From contig CM025852.1 in the NCBI GenBank assembly GCA_003952965.2, forward strand, positions 18,112,571 to 18,176,570: DNA of 64,000 bases, written 5' to 3'. Position 1 is the first letter of the stretch; every line of letters begins with the position of its first letter. Below are positions 20,667-33,127 of the stretch, one piece after another. A program made the translations under genes and the position numbers. The DNA comes from Morella rubra (taxonomy: Eukaryota; Streptophyta; Magnoliopsida; Fagales; Myricaceae). Under the pieces are notes generated by a model, which saw only the letters and a list, made by a program, of their open reading frames with translations, did not search any database and was not told the origin of the DNA.

Positions 20667-22425
20667 ATGTCGCTCTCAAACCCGTTAAAGAAGTTAGCAT
20701 TGTGTGTTATCCTTGATTTGGATGGTACACTTTTTAACACAGGTCAGCTTGTGCTCTTGGCGTCCTTTATAATTTGGAAGTCTATGTTAAGTTATCAGTC
20801 ACCATGCGTGTTGATGTGTGATATTTTCCACTTTCATGAGCCAAAGCTTGTGAAGCTGATAGGCAGAGTAAGATATTTGTTGAATGCCCGAATTTTGCCC
20901 TTTTTTTCCATCGCCATAAAAAGGTTGGTAATAGGAACTTTCAAACTTAGGCCTACATAACACAGGGGTACAATCTATTTGGGCGGCTCTGATATTCAAG
21001 GAATGACTCATCTTGATTCTTATTGTCCTATGTAGGTGCAACCATATATTAAGAAAATAGCTTATCACTCTCTGTTGATGTTAGTTCCTATTTGTTTCAC
21101 TTGAAATATTTTCTGAGTTAATGGAATATTATATTTTCTGATCATGCAGATGCCCTTGTGAGTGAAGTTTTAAGAGGGGTATTGGGCAAGTATGGAAAGC
21201 AATGGGATGGGAGAGAAGTTCATAAAACAGTCGGAAAGACACCATTGGAAGCTGCAGCTGCTATTGTGGAAGATTATGAGCTTCCTTGCACAGCAAATGA
21301 ATTTATGTCAGGAACTGTTACCTAGTGTGTGATACATGCTTAGATAGAAAAACCAGAAATTTCATTTCTGGTTACTAAGCTCTTGGTTTGAGTTGTTTTC
21401 CCCATTCATAAGTTGCACTTAACATGCTATCTTGAATCCCCAACCACACTCTCTCCCAGGTCTCATGGCAGTACGAGATGCATTTTTATAGAGCTTATCG
21501 GCCTTTTCATTTTTATTTTTTTAATATTCAACTAAAATTAGATCATTTTTTAGTGTATTTGCATTGGATTGTTCTTTATTTCCTTGCAACAGGAAAATGT
21601 ATCTGCTATAAAATTTGAGAGCCTTGAGCTCCATAGTTTGAAAAAGTTGTGGTCTGTATTTGTGATTGGCAATGGGGGTTTATGATTAACAAAGGAATCC
21701 AATATAATGTAAATTCTTGTCTGTTTAACAGTTATTCAAATATTGACAGTTCGTTGATAAGTAATTCATGTCAAACACGTTAGTTCTTTTCCTCCACACT
21801 GTTCACTGTTGGCATCTTGGCAATTTTCTACTACAAGATATAATTTCTTTGTTGCTTTTTGTGTAATTACTCTTGTCGTCTTTGTGTCACTGGTCTGTAT
21901 TTGAAATGTAGATGCTGTCTAAGTAAAAGGCTCAAACATATCTTCTTAGCATCTTTTTTTTATTATTATTTAACTTCAGTTGTTCTTGGTCAAGTGGTTA
22001 TTAGGTATTATAGATGATATGCTATAATAAAAATCCATTTGAGTTGGGAATGTATCTTTCAAGATATTGTGAATATTAGGCATCTGTTGGGGCATTTTAA
22101 CTTTTATTTCACATACTTTGGTCTCTCCCGTGCCATTATTTCTCGTACTGTTATGATTTTCTGTAAGAGCCACTTGTTTTTCACCAGGTTTCTGGTTTTT
22201 GAACACTACAGCTACACATTTTCTAATGATAATGTGCTCAAGCATTTGAACTCTTGTGGCAACATTTTGAGCGTCTTACAACTGTCATTGTAGGTGCTCC
22301 AACATCAAAGCACTTCCAGGTGCCAATCGTTTAATTAAACATTTTGCCGGTCATGGGGTCCTAATGGCATCAGCTTCAAATTCTCTAGGGGCATACATAG
22401 AGAGCAAATTTTATTCTCATCATGG
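20667..22425 (+). pseudogene. captured fragment of an FMN phosphatase/riboflavin kinase (FHY/FMN) gene
   Basis: Three exon pieces: 20667-20742 (LKKLALCVILDLDGTLFNT, the DxDGT nucleophile motif of HAD phosphatases), 21150-about 21325 (KYGKQWDGREVHKTVGKTP, then AAAIVEDYELPC) and 22303-22425 (ALPGANRLIKH, ASASNS). The first exon ends at a GT donor (gtcagc) and the second starts after an AG (atgcag), so the capture was from genomic DNA. The order and wording match the N-terminal HAD half of the plant bifunctional enzyme that makes FMN and dephosphorylates it. The kinase half is missing. The CT-rich block at 19810-20160 could be the captured 5' leader. Confidence 0.8.
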
Positions 22426-22502
22426 TATAATTCAAAAAAACTTAAAAACTTTGTGCATCCCTATTGGGAAAATTTCTCAGGTATTATGTTTTATGTTCTT
22501 GA

Positions 22503-22760
<258 letters not shown>

Positions 22761-23253
22761 AGATTCTTGTGTTTGTCGTAAAATATTATTAATCAATAAT
22801 GAAGTATATTTTGTTTTATTATCCTTGGTCTTTAAATTTTTACATCCAATGAATTATGATTATTAAATAAATTTGTATTACCGATTAAAAAAGTATGTAT
22901 AGAAAAATATAGGAAAAATTAGTGGTGATTGGGAAATGCTGGCTAAAAAAAATAAAAAGAGCTGCCACCTATAGCAGCGATCAGTGACCACTGCTATAGG
23001 TGCACCTGACCACCGCTACAGACTTTTAGTGTCAAAACAACACAATTGCGCTTGGGTATATAGGAGCGGTTTCGACCGCCGTTAGGTGACCGCCGCTATA
23101 GACTCGAAGTCTTCACCAGCGGTCACTAGAACCGCCGCGATAGACCTATGCCGACGGGTATATGGCGACGGTCGAGACCACCGCTAAAAAACCGCTGCTA
23201 TAGGTTATAGCAACGGTTTTCGACCGCTGCTATAGGTCGATTTTTTTGTAGTG

Positions 23254-24044
23254 AAGCTGGTGGAGATCTAAAACTCGCTGGTCATGAGTGATTTTATTAC
23301 GCATAAGCCAAAGAGAGTCCATGAGAATAACCGCAACACAGATAAAATTCATCTGCTCGGGAATACCCAAGTGCAACGTTGGACTCAAAAGACATTTTAT
23401 CCAATCACCAATATTTCGTTCTCTCATAGCATGAATGGCCAACTACCAAAGGGACTCGTGCCACAAGAATTGGGCAATGGGGCATATGAAGAATATGTGT
23501 TCTAAAGATTCCACCTCACAATTACACATCACACAAGAAGAATTTTCAAAGGGAAAATTAAGGATTCCGCTAAGAGTACTCTTGCAAGGTATAATATCCC
23601 ATGCAGCTTTCCATAGAAATAGCTTAAGACGGTCTTGAAGGGGTAGTTGCCAAAGCTTTTAGCCAATGTGCCCAATCCAAAGGATTATAAGAAGATGTCA
23701 GAGGCAAATCCATTAAGAAATAGGTAGACTTTAAAGAAAATTGCCCTTTAGTATCTGCTATCCAACGAAGTTGGTCTCGGCCTGATTGAATAGGTAGGTG
23801 AATATTAAGAATACAATCTGCATTTTCTGCTACAAATAAACTTCTGACTAAATCTTCCCGCTAGAGACGGTTTCTTGGGATAAAGAGATTTGCCACTTGA
23901 AAATTATCTTCCACAACCACAGCAGCATCCCAAGGTTGGGGGATAAAGTATTCTGCAGTTTGAACCGAAGGATCCAGCCAAATGCAAACATCTTCACCCG
24001 ATAAAATTTGAAAGCATAAGCCTTGACTAAGTAATGGAGAAGTT
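23254..24044 (-). pseudogene. LINE zf-RVT region
   Basis: Minus-strand frames give a Cys-rich block around 23530 followed by LWHESLWQLAIHAMRERN and IGDWI (about 23455-23410) and a WLMRNKITHD motif, typical of the zinc-binding domain after plant L1 reverse transcriptase. The piece 24010-23861 (LCFQILSGEDVCIWLDP) joins in frame with KGIYKT at 30290 when the Copia insertion is removed. Confidence 0.75.
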
Positions 24045-24201
24045 TGTTGGCCTGAAGTCCATACCCACAGAGTCAAGATTTGCAAGCTGCAAATCTTGAC
24101 ATTTTTCAGCCACCTATGACAGGAGTTATTGCACCGAAGGATAAGATTTGCGAGCCGTAAATCTTGAAGAAACATTTCCTCATTTAACACAGTGATGTTT
24201 G

Positions 24202-26573
24202 TGTTGGGAAAAGCGGCACGAAAATTAAAGAAAAGAACACTAAGAATTTATGTGGTTCGCATCCAATCGGCCTATGTCCACCCCAAAGCAATTTTATTAA
24301 GAATGCTTAAGAAAATCACTCTACAATAGCCACACCACGCTCTTTCTCTTTTTTTCTCTCTCTACCCAATGCTCACGTGCATTTACTCCTATAACATAAG
24401 CCACTATTTATAGGAAAAGATACAAAGAGAAATTTTAAAAGAAAAACCCTAAACTTGAAATGGGGAGCAAGTAAACTTCTACTCAAAGTCTACTTCTATT
24501 CCAAGTCTATCTTATGGGTGTGGACCCCAACAAATCTCCCCCTCCATACCCATAAGGGAAGAATCTGTTCCTGACATCTTTCGATTGAGTGCATCTCGGG
24601 CTCCCATCAGTAGAACCTTTCTACAACTTTGGTGTTTGTTGCTCCCCCTTACTCACCACCCCTTGCATCCTTCTTCTACTGGCACTCCAACCTCATCCTT
24701 GTCACCAAACGACCAACCACACTCCCATCTGAGTGTCCTGCACCCCCGCCTAGAGTGTTCGCATCCCCCGCTTGTACCACCGGACCCATGTAGAACAGTA
24801 TCTCCCCTGCTCTTGCATCTCCACCGGCTGGTACCAAGCACCTTGGCGTGTTATACGAAGTCGGAGTCATCAATCATCACTAAGGCTTTTGAAGATTTCC
24901 CTTTCTATGTTTTGTACTTTAGACAATTCTGCTTAATATGCCCTTCTTGGTCACAATAGAACCAGGTAATCTTGTGGCCCTTTCCTCTGGATTTATCCCA
25001 ACCTTCTGTATTCTTATTGCTTTTTTTGCCTCTTTCTGTGATGAGGGCTTGTGATCTACTGTGGTCATAAGTCTCCATCTCCTTCCTTCATGCCTCTTCA
25101 CTGAATAGAGCATCCTTGACCAATTCCATGGTCAATTTTCCATTCGGTACAGAATTTTCAAAAGAAACAACAAGAGTCTCCCAACTATTCGGCAAGGAAC
25201 TCAGAAGCAGTAAAGCTTGAACCTCATTGTTGAAAGTTATTTCGATGTTGTTCAATTGATTGATCAGGTTTTGGAACTCATAAGTATGTTCCACCACTAA
25301 CTTCTCGTTTCGTAGCTTCATATTCACGAGCCTCCTTATTAGTAGCGCTTTATTCTGTGAAGTCTTTGACTGGTACATTGTCTCCAACTTCTCCCATAGT
25401 TTAAAAGCACTCGTCTCTTTGGGTACGTGATGGAATACCTCTGGTCCAATCCACTGACGAATCAACCCTATAGCCTTCCGGTTGATCTTCTTTCACTTTG
25501 TCTCGTCAATCCCTTATGGTTTCTTACTCTTTCTCCAATGGATCGTATATATCCTTTGGATAAAGGATATCCTCTATACCTGGCTTCTAGCTCATGTAAT
25601 TCGTAGTAGATAATATCATCATACTGGTAACCATACTCTCCACCATCTCAATTCACACTGATTGAGGCCAAATTTTAAAATTTTGACTGCACCAATGGAT
25701 CCGGGATTGGCCAAAACCTTAGGAATTAGTCTAACCTGCTCGAAAATGGGCCTAAAAGACCCTGAACCAGTAGAAAAACCATTTTGGAACAAAACTAGAA
25801 TCTTCTAGAATATTCTAATTCCCCGGAATATTCTCTGTTGACGTGGCACACTGCTGACGTGTTGCTGATTGGGACCCTCTGCTTATGTGGCAATGCTGAT
25901 GTGGCGAATGACATGGCAATGTCGATGTGACACCCTGGGACCCATTACTGACGTGGTAGGACACGTGGGCAGCTGACTGTGCTTGTGCTCGTGCAGCAAA
26001 TGAGTCCCACACGCCCTACCTCTCTTCGACGTGTGTGGCGAGTAGACGGCATTCTCCGATTTTCAGAGGAGCATGCAAGCGTGTTTGAGATTCTCCGATA
26101 ATGCGATTTCGACCTCCGACTTCGTCTCGACCTACTTTACAATCTGGTGCCCTTCAATCTTCGATTGGACTATTTTGAATTTTTAGACCTTCTTTGCTTC
26201 CCCTCGAAAAACTCCTTCGGCCCTTCGAACTTGGCTCTGATACCACTTGTTGGGAAAAGCGACACGAAAAGAACACCAAGAATTTATGTGGTTCGACCCC
26301 CAATCTAGGCCTACGTCCACCCCAGAGTAATTTTATTAAGAACGCTTACGAAAATCACTCTACAATAGCCACACCACACTCTTTCTCTTTTTTTTCCTCT
26401 CTCTACCCAATGCTCACTTACATTTACTTCTATAACATAAGCCATTATTTATAAGAAAAGATACAAAGAGAAATCCTAAGAGAAAAATCCTAAACTTGGA
26501 ATAGGAAGCAAATAAACTTCTACTCAAAGTCTACTTCTATTCCAAGTATATCTTATGGGTGTGGACCCCAATA
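24202..26573 (-). mobile_element. small Copia-like LTR element (inner), gag only
   Basis: LTRs at 24202-24532 (331 bp) and 26248-26573 (326 bp), TGTTGGG to CAACA (CAATA in the right copy), with perfect 5-bp target duplications GTTTG at 24197-24201 and 26574-26578. The primer binding site agtggtatcagagcc lies on the minus strand at 26247-26233 and a purine tract (minus ggagggggagat) abuts the left LTR, so the element runs on the minus strand. At 2.4 kb with only gag, it needs proteins from another element. It split the left LTR of the outer Copia element. Confidence 0.92.
24920..25465 (-). pseudogene. gag (UBN2) relic of the inner Copia element
   Basis: Minus frame 25465-25088 has LWEKLETMYQSKTSQNKALL, then a NLINQL segment and ALLLLSSLPNSWETLVVSF, the Copia gag (UBN2) signature. 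A zinc-knuckle remnant FYCDQEGHIKQNC follows in a second frame near 24965 with its first cysteine lost. There is a frameshift between the two. Confidence 0.8.
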
Positions 26574-26818
26574 GTTTGTTCTATAAATGCTAACTCTATT
26601 AAGAGAGTTCAATGTGCCTTTGTAAATAGCACCTATTGTGGGTTGAGAGAAATTGTGAGAAAGGTGCGATGTGAGAGTCGAGAGTTTGTAAAGTTTTGGT
26701 TTTGTGAGTGAAATCAAAATACTCTTCTCCGTGGATGTAGGCAATTGTCGAACCACGTAAATATTGGCCTCAGTGTATTTGTGTTTGCGTTCTGTACTCA
26801 ACAAGTGGTATCAGAGCC

Positions 26819-27450
26819 GGCAGGTGGCTGGAAGTTTTGTTTTTGTATTCAGTCGAGACTCGATTTGTGTCCAAATAAAATTTTGAAGCTAATTGGGAAT
26901 TCCTTACTACAAGACAAGCACAACGGCACAAACCGGAGGTCAAACCGCATGCATCCAAATGCGCCAGTCAAAGTTTCTGCGCATGTTCCCAATCTCCCCA
27001 TGCGCTTACACACCGCTAGCTACGAAAGACGTCTTGCATGCGCTCTAGTAGAAGAAGACGTGTGTGCAAATACGCGACACGCGTTCTCATGCGCCTAGGC
27101 GGACGGGTCAATCCGGGTTGGACCGAGTCACCAAGTCAACTCAGCGAGTTGGGCCGAGTTATGAAGATTTAGACCAAGTTATTGAGTCGACTCGTCCGAG
27201 TTAAAGGTAACAGAGACCGTTAACGCCATCAACATCTACTGAGGATTTCCGTTAACTTTGACGGAATATTTCGTTTTTAGAAGGAATATTTCATATTCGA
27301 ATTTTATGCATTTTAGGCCCAATTTTGTCCTTTTTGGGTCAAGACAACCTATTCATAACTATTTTGACTGTTTCGAACGCAACGGTGGGCTCCATTTTGA
27401 GAGATTCAGCTTTGAATGTTGAGCAATAAGCCATTTAAGCCTCAAATATA
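26819..27450 (+). other. leader of the outer Copia element
   Basis: Untranslated leader between the primer binding site and gag. It is rich in gag/cgag repeats around 27100-27200 and no gene is apparent. Confidence 0.5.
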
Positions 27451-27451
27451 G

Positions 27452-29240
27452 GTGAAATCAATAGCGAATTCAGATTCCGATGGAATGATCAATCTTACAG
27501 CGTTCAACTCCACACTTTGGAGACCCAGGATAGAGGACCTCCTAAACTGCATGGATATGTTTGATCTAATAGAGAGAAAAGGTGTGACACCAGCCGCAAC
27601 GCCAGAGAAAGATTGGAGAAAATTACACAGGAGAAGTATTGGTCAGATTTGACAAAGGATCAACTATAGTGTGTTTCATTGTGTTGCCTAAGAGACAGAT
27701 GCATACGTCCTGTGGCAGAAGCTGGAGAGTATGAATCAAGCCAAGACCGCTCGGAATAAGACATTTTTTATGAAACGCCTTGTCAATCTAAAGTTACAAA
27801 GCGACACCTTTGTTGGTAAACACACTAGTGAGTTCTAGAACCTGGTGAACCAACTTCCATCAGTAGATCTGAAAGTTAGGGATGAAGAACAAGCTCTACT
27901 CCTTCTTAGTTCTCTACCAGACAGCTGGGAGACATTAGTGGTCTCTCTTAGTAATTTGGCACCAGGCAGTAAACTTACCATGGTGATGGTGAAGGATGCC
28001 CTATTTAATGAGGAAGCTAAGAGGAATGAGACTGATACGGACCAGTCAGATGCCTTTGTTGCAGAAGGAATGCACCAAAAAAATGGTAGATAGAGTAGAG
28101 GCAGAGGTCGAAACAGAGGTAGATCCCAAAATTTAGATAGTGATCAAAAGGATAAGGTCAAATGTTTCTTTTATGGCATCGAAGGCCACATGAAGAAGAA
28201 TTGCTAGAAGTTACATCGGGAGCAAGGTCAGTCCAGCAACAAGGAAGATGGAGAAGCTTTAGTCTCTCTTCCTGAAGATTGTGCATGAAGCTACAGGAGA
28301 TTATAGGTGTTGAGTATAGGTTGTTGTTACCTCCTTCACCAAAAGTTGCAACAGATGCACTGGGTGAGTAGAGTGTGTTGTCTCCTTCTCCACCAAATAC
28401 TGCAAGAGATGGTACAATGTTGAGTAAAGGGTGCATCACCTCCTCCACCGAAAGTTACAGCAGATGCACGTGGTATTGAGTAGAAGGCGTTGTCACCTCC
28501 TCTAGCAAAAACTGGAGAAAATGAAGACTAACAATCAGCATAAAAAGAGGAAGATGGTGAAAGTTTATTCACTTTTCCTAGAGAGTTTGAAAAAGGTTAT
28601 GTACTTGTTACGAGTCAGGATGCAGAATGGGTGGTAGGCACAACAGCTTCCTACCACGTCGTTCCTAGCAAAAACCTCTTCATGATGTATGGAGCCGGAG
28701 ACTATGGTACAATGAGAAGAGGAAACTCCAATTCCTCTGAGATCGCAGGTATAGACGATCAGAAAAAGACCTATGTATCCTGTACCATTATGTTAGGTAA
28801 GTGCTAAACCTCTTGCCAAATCCAATATTTGTATCAGTCCTTTACGGCCAGGGCTATGACAACCACTTTAGCAACAATATTGGGAAGTTAATGAAAGGTA
28901 TTGTGATTGTCGATTATGGACACATTTGTGACACGTTATTCCAGACTCATGTGAAGATATGTGATGATGGCCTCAAAGCGAATGAAAGTGGGGCATCTCC
29001 AAATTTGTGGCACAAGAGACTTAGACACCTGAGGGAGAAAGGGTTGTTAACATTGGCAAAGAAAGAGCGCATCTAGGTGAACCGAAGGAAAGCGCCTAAC
29101 CCTTTGTGGAAAAAAAGTCTAGTCCATCTGTCAGGAGAAGATCAAAGTTGTTAAGCTTAGTACACTTTGATCTACGGTTCCTTTTAAAGAGTTATCTTTG
29201 TGGTAGTAATAGATATGCAGCCTGTTACTTAATGAGCAGA
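27452..29240 (+). pseudogene. gag-protease-integrase relic of the outer Copia element
   Basis: Pieces in Copia order: gag UBN2 (NLTAFNSTLWRPRIEDLL near 27490; ALLLLSSLPDSWETLVVSL near 27893), a zinc knuckle with a lost cysteine (KCFFYGIEGHMKKNC, then stop, near 28160), protease (GTTASYHVVPSK near 28640, where the DSGA active site has become GTTA), GAG-pre-integrase (LWHKRLRHLREKGL near 29008) and the start of integrase (about 29130-29230). Several frame changes and stops show it is dead. Confidence 0.8.
28306..28515 (+). repeat. imperfect tandem repeat in the outer Copia element
   Basis: Three to four diverged copies of a roughly 65-70-bp unit containing gttgagtag, cacctcctccacc and aaagttgcaacagatgca, just after the zinc-knuckle relic. 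Confidence 0.6.
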
Positions 29241-30279
29241 ACACTATCAGGTTCGTTGAAGCTTGAGGCTTCGAAGATAGTGTGGTATGGCAAAAAGATA
29301 TCCTCCTCTCATTGGAAAGAGATTGGGTGCAAAGATAAGTGTTGAGTTAGAAGAACAGTTACTCACTCCACCAGAAGATTTGGATACAGGTTATGAGATC
29401 CTAGAGTTGATCGTTTTAGAAGGTTATTAAACCCAGGTGAATACGAAAAAGTTCTCCAGATATTATTCAGTCCTAAACGGCTTCAGTTTGCCATAGGCAC
29501 TGAAGGAACACATGACAATTCCCTAGAAGAGGAAGGCGATAGAAAGTGTTGAGCGAGAGAAGAAGATACCATTACACCAAAAGTTGCTGAAGAGAGTGTT
29601 GAGCATAAGGGTGCAACTACCAGCTCCACTAGATGCCTTGCACAAGTGATACAAGATGAGACGAGTTCCTTGCACAGAAAATGCAAGATGCCTTGTACAA
29701 GAGTTGCAAGATAAAATGATTCCCTTGCAGAAGAATTAGATGTTTGAGTTGGTAAAACTTCCAAAGAAAGCACCGAAGGTTTCAGCTGACATGTTGTCGA
29801 AGGTGGAGTTATGTGGGACATACCTAGGATGAAAACCTCCAACTGAAAATGTCAGAATATATTCTCCTCTGTATGACATGGAGGGAAAGAATTGTTGGCG
29901 TGAAGTCCATACCCACAGAGTCAAGATTTGCAAGCTTCAAATCTTGACATTTTTCAGCCACCTCTAACAGGAGTTATTGCACCAATGGATAAAATTTGCG
30001 AGCTGCAAATCTTGAAGAAACATTTCCTCATTTAATACAATGATGTTTGCTCTATAAATGTTAACTTCATTGAGAGAGTTTAATGTGCCTCTGTAAAGAG
30101 CACCTATTATGGGTTGAGAGAAATTATGAGGAAGGTACGGTGTGAGAGTCAAGAGCTTGTAAAGTTTTGGTTCTGTAAGTGAAATCAAAATACTCTCCTC
30201 CGTGGACATAAGCAGTTGCCGAACCACGTAAATATTGGTCTCAGTGTGTTTGGTATTGCGTTCTGTGCTCAACAAAGTT

Positions 30280-31745
30280 TTGTAAATACCTTTCCAAAGC
30301 CATGAAGCAGAAAGAGATAGCGAATTATACCAGATAAGGGTCTTGGGCATATATTTGGCTCTCAATGCTTGAACCCAAAGCTTGTCTAGTTGAGCATGAA
30401 TTTCCCATTCCAGTTTGGTCAAAAGGGCATTATTTAAATCTTCCATAAGTTTAAGTCCCAGACCACTCATACTCTTGGGCTTACAAATAAATTGTCATGA
30501 TTTGAGGATTAAAGAATGCTGATGATTAGCATTTGTAGCCCACCAAAATCTCATCATCATTGAATCTAATCGGCAACATATAGGTTTCAGCAAAGCAAAA
30601 TGGCTCATAGTATAACTTGGAAGAGAAGCCGCCATTGATCGAAAAAGCACTAAACGTCCCGCTTGAGAAAGAGTCTTCATCTGCCATCCATTATACATTG
30701 TTTAACTCTAGAACACAAGTCTTCAAAGAGTTTCTTTTTATTTTTGCCCGCTTCAAGAGGGAGGCCCAGATGCCTCTCCAAATGATCCTTTTTCTTTAGA
30801 GCGCAATTCTGTTGGCTCATATGCGGATTAGTTCCTTTACTGAAACTAATAGAAGACTTAGCCAAACTCAATTGCTGACCTGACCAGCTCCCATATTTAA
30901 TCAAGCAATCACGAATTTTCATCGCCTCTCTCACTTTTGCTTGTGTGAAAATCAAAAGATCATATGCAAAAAGCAAATGAGTGATAGAAGGGGCATTGCA
31001 GCTAATATGCAGTCCATGAATACATCCATCTGCTTCAGCTTTTAAAAAGCATACGAGAAAAGACTTTTGAACCAATAATAAATAAAAATGGAGAAAGTGG
31101 ATCCCCTTGGCAGAGGCCCCTTGAAGAAGAGAAAAAACCAAAAGGCGATCCATTAAGGAGGATGGAAAAGGACGAGGTAGAGAGGCATTGTTCCACCCAT
31201 CCAACAAAAGTTTCATGGAAACCAAAACATCGCAGGGCAAAAAGAATTAAAGGCCATTTCATTCTATCGTAAGCCTTTTCAATATAAGCTCTAATGGCCA
31301 TGAATTGCTTACCTCGTCTGCGTTGCTTCATCACATGGAAAAGTTCATGTGCCATGACTGAATTCTCTTGAATTGTTCTACCAAGAACAAAAGCGGCTTG
31401 GAAATGAGAGACAAGTTTCGAGAGCATAGGTCTCAATCAGTTTGCCAAAATTTTTGCAATGATTTTATACGTCACATTACATAAACTTATAGGCCTCTAT
31501 TGCCGAATAAGAGTGGGATTTTCAATCTTAGGGATCAATGCTATATTTGTGTGATTCATCGCCCTAAGCATATGACCCGTAGTAAAGAAAGAACGCACCA
31601 TATCAACAACATCATTGCCAATAATATGCCAGAAATGTTTGAAAAATAAAGCAGACATACCGTCTAGGCCAAGAGCCTTATGGGAGCCAATTTGTTGAAC
31701 TGCTGCCAACACTTCCTCTGCATCTGGAATAGCACATAAACTCAT
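30280..31745 (-). pseudogene. LINE reverse transcriptase domain
   Basis: Order on the minus strand: IGSHKALGLDGMSALFFKHF (31680), IALIPKIENP, a SHFQAAFVLGRTIQENSVMA block (31390), a YIEKAYDRMKW motif (the aspartate of motif A is Y), RGLCQGDPLSPFLFI (31100), then THLLFAYDLLIF (30970), where the catalytic FADD is FAYD. Frame changes occur near 31496 and 31040. This is the RT of plant L1 elements, no longer catalytic. Confidence 0.85.
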
Positions 31746-32008
31746 ATTTTCATAATCAAATATAAGTGGATCTAAGAGACCCTCCGGGTCAGATGGAATG
31801 ATGGGGTTAGAGGCTTGATAAAGCTATTGAAAAAAGAACACAATATGATTTCCAATTGCAGTTCGTGAATTTAACCATCCGTTATGTTCATCTTTAAGAA
31901 ATTCAATGGCATTTCGCCCTCACCGAATGATCGTGGAGAGATGAAAATAACGGGTATTCAGAATTTCAGATCTCTAGTAATCAACCATGTCTTGCATGAT
32001 TTCATTCG

Positions 32009-33027
32009 CTATATTTCCTCCTCCATTTTAAGAGTATCTTGGAGAGCCTTTTGTTTTTCCTTTTCTCTATCAATATGTTCCAAAGAGGGGGAAAGTTGCT
32101 GGAGCTGGTGAATATCATCTTGAAGACAAGCAATCTGATCCGAGAGAAGACCAAAATATTCCTTGTTCCAGCGTCGCAAAGCTGATTTAACAGCCTGAAT
32201 TTTCCTACATAACCGAAAGGCTGGGGAACCTGAAATATGGAGTTGCCAAGATTCGCAAACAGCAACCTCACATGTGGGATCTTGAATCCAAACAGATCGA
32301 AAATGGAACAGCCTAGGCAAGGATTCAGCACCACCAGCAGTTTCTAGCAAGAGGGGGGCACGATTTGAAGCCCCACGTAAAAGATATGTAATTCTACCCA
32401 TTGGAAACAGAGTACGCCATGCTTCCTTGGCGATTCCTCCATTAAGTCTTTCACATAGATTTGCTAAACCAACTCTATTGTTAGACCAGGTAAAATGTTG
32501 GCCAATAAATCCCAAATCTACCATCCCATTTGAGTCCATAAATGAAAGCAGAAGATTATTAGAATTAAAGACAAAAGCTGACCCCTTTTTTTTTCCCACG
32601 GTGCCATAATGCAATTAAAATCACCGATACAAAGCCATGGTACATTGAAAGAATTTGCCATAATATTAAGGGATTTCCAGAAGAATGGTTTTTTATGCCA
32701 CTCCGTTGGACCATACACACCAGACAACAACCAAGGCATATTTGGAGGATCAGAGTAAACTAAAAGATGGATAGAATTTTTATATAAGCAAACCACATCA
32801 GCATCAATGCTTGGTTTCCAAGCAAAAACAATGCCTTCTTTCGTACCCTCCGGAGGACTTGAAACAAAATGAAAGAAACCAAGGCTATTCAAAATGCGAT
32901 CAACAGTTAAAATTTTTGTTTCATATAAGCATAAAAACTCAGGATTATGTTTTTGGAGGAGCACTCTAAGGGCGCAAACTGCTGTGGCTCTACTTAGCCC
33001 ACGGCAGTTCCAATATACTCCTATCAT
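32009..33027 (-). pseudogene. LINE endonuclease (EEP) domain and linker
   Basis: Starts MIGVYWNCRGLSRATAVCAL and continues with NPEFLCLYETK (the metal-binding E of EEP nucleases), a GVYGPTEWHKK block and WLCIGDFNCIM near 32610. The frame then shifts and continues as a coiled, charged linker to about 32009. This is the DNA-nicking domain of the LINE ORF2. Confidence 0.82.
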
Positions 33028-33127
33028 GCTTGGGGGTGGGGCGATGTGAGGCCCGCCATCCCAGCCTTTTTGGACAGTGAGGGAGTATGAACATCGTGTT
33101 GGTCCACCACAGCTTGCTTTTGGAGAG

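Larger units (their letters stand above)
24045..30274 (+). mobile_element. Copia LTR retrotransposon (outer), degenerate
   Basis: LTRs of 382 bp: left 24045-24201 plus 26579-26803 (split by the inner element), right 29893-30274; both start TGTTGG and end CAACA. The 5-bp target duplication is AAGTT at 24040-24044 and 30275-30279. The primer binding site agtggtatcagagcc follows at 26804-26818 (initiator tRNA-Met type), and a purine tract ggagggaaagaa precedes the right LTR. The interior has broken gag, a protease remnant and the start of integrase, but no reverse transcriptase or RNase H. It sits in the LINE, whose frame resumes across it. Confidence 0.9.
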